NCBI GenBank assembly: GCA_030145385.1
Contig: JAQYVU010000037.1
Coordinates: 1-38,737, forward strand
Length of the DNA: 38,737 nt
From: Desulfococcaceae bacterium
GTDB taxonomy: Bacteria; Desulfobacterota; Desulfobacteria; Desulfobacterales; Desulfosalsimonadaceae
Direction: 5' to 3'
Numbering within the stretch: position 1 is the stretch's first letter; every line of letters begins with the position of its first letter. The notes below the pieces were generated by a model, which worked only from the letters and a program-made list of their open reading frames with translations, was not told where the DNA came from and did no database searches. Positions 38,386 through 38,737 of the stretch are shown here, in pieces. A program made the translations under genes and the position numbers.

Positions 38386-38603
38386 TTACCTTTCTCAAGC
38401 ACACGTAACAACCAAGTCAAAACATTGTTGCTCATGTTTGAAAAAACTTGACTGTTGAATTTTTTCAGTTAAGCTAAAAATTAGGTGCAAGGATTTTTAT
38501 TACACCTTTGATCTTTGAAAACTAAATAGTGACGAATAAATAAATTGAATTTGAGTTTAAACAGGATTGATTAAAGAGTGCTCTTAATGGGTACTTGACA
38601 TAT

Positions 38604-38737
38604 TAATTGGAGAGTTTGATCCTGGCTCAGAATGAACGCTGGCGGCGTGCTTAACACATGCAAGTCGAACGAGAAAGCTTTAGCTTGCTAGAGCGAGTAA
38701 AGTGGCGCACGGGTGAGTAACGCGTGGGTAATCTACC
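38604..38737 (+). rRNA. rrs: 16S ribosomal RNA, 5' end (cut by window edge)
   Basis: The universal 5' sequence AGAGTTTGATCCTGGCTCAG occurs at 38611-38630, followed by the conserved AACGCTGGCGGCGTGCTTAA and CATGCAAGTCGAACG blocks, the variable V1 loop, and GGCGCACGGGTGAGTAACGC. The mature 5' end is placed near 38604 by comparison with E. coli. The rest lies beyond the window. Confidence 0.98.

Noticed and set aside
38594-38599. TTGACA just before 16S as a main rRNA promoter
   Set aside because: Initiation from it would fall inside the mature 16S sequence, so it cannot produce the full rRNA; it may be part of a processing stem.

Overview
The window looks like a chromosomal segment of a Gram-negative bacterium, most likely a Desulfobacterota member near Desulfobacterales. 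That placement is inferred from the start of the 16S rRNA gene, moderate G+C with AT-rich spacers, an ATP synthase operon with both b' and b subunits but no a or c subunit, RNase Y together with 6S RNA, and many TTG starts. No single marker proves the genus.

Layout. 1-1689 (minus): queH (cut by the window edge), yggS and maf, tightly packed. 1977-2064: tRNA-Leu(UAA) with promoter and terminator. 2252-5179 (plus): UDP-glucose dehydrogenase and apolipoprotein N-acyltransferase. 5176-7449 (minus): a secreted lipase and its membrane-anchored foldase, separated by a terminator-like hairpin. 7450-8086: a 637-base spacer with two matching palindromes. 8087-10366: a UvrD/Rep-type helicase converging on a small unknown protein. 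10578-14412: enolase, an exported unknown protein and CTP synthase. 14420-17358: two 159-base near-identical repeats flanking a GGDEF-PilZ c-di-GMP protein and an LD-carboxypeptidase. 17371-18468: a beta-lactamase-fold serine hydrolase. 18606-22921: mreB, mreC, mreD and PBP2. 22994-25841: glutaminyl-tRNA synthetase converging on a DUF362 iron-sulfur protein. 26171-27274: rodA. 27517-33465: ATP synthase b', b, delta, alpha, gamma, beta, epsilon. 33603-34999: a single-domain GlmU-like uridylyltransferase, a ZapB-like coiled coil and ZapA. 35078-35256: 6S RNA. 35468-38347: RNase Y and tyrosyl-tRNA synthetase. 38604-end: the start of a 16S rRNA gene.

Most of the window is housekeeping. Envelope growth is a strong theme: MreBCD, PBP2 and RodA make the elongation machine, LdcA and the serine hydrolase fit muropeptide recycling, GlmU-like supplies UDP-GlcNAc, Lnt matures lipoproteins, and ZapA/ZapB fit division-ring control.

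The least explained material is non-coding: the hairpin-rich 159-base repeat pair, a duplicated palindrome before the helicase gene, and a duplicated 29-base palindrome plus TATAAT module before the RNase Y gene. I did not see a clearly novel multi-gene system, a prophage, a CRISPR array or an intact insertion sequence.
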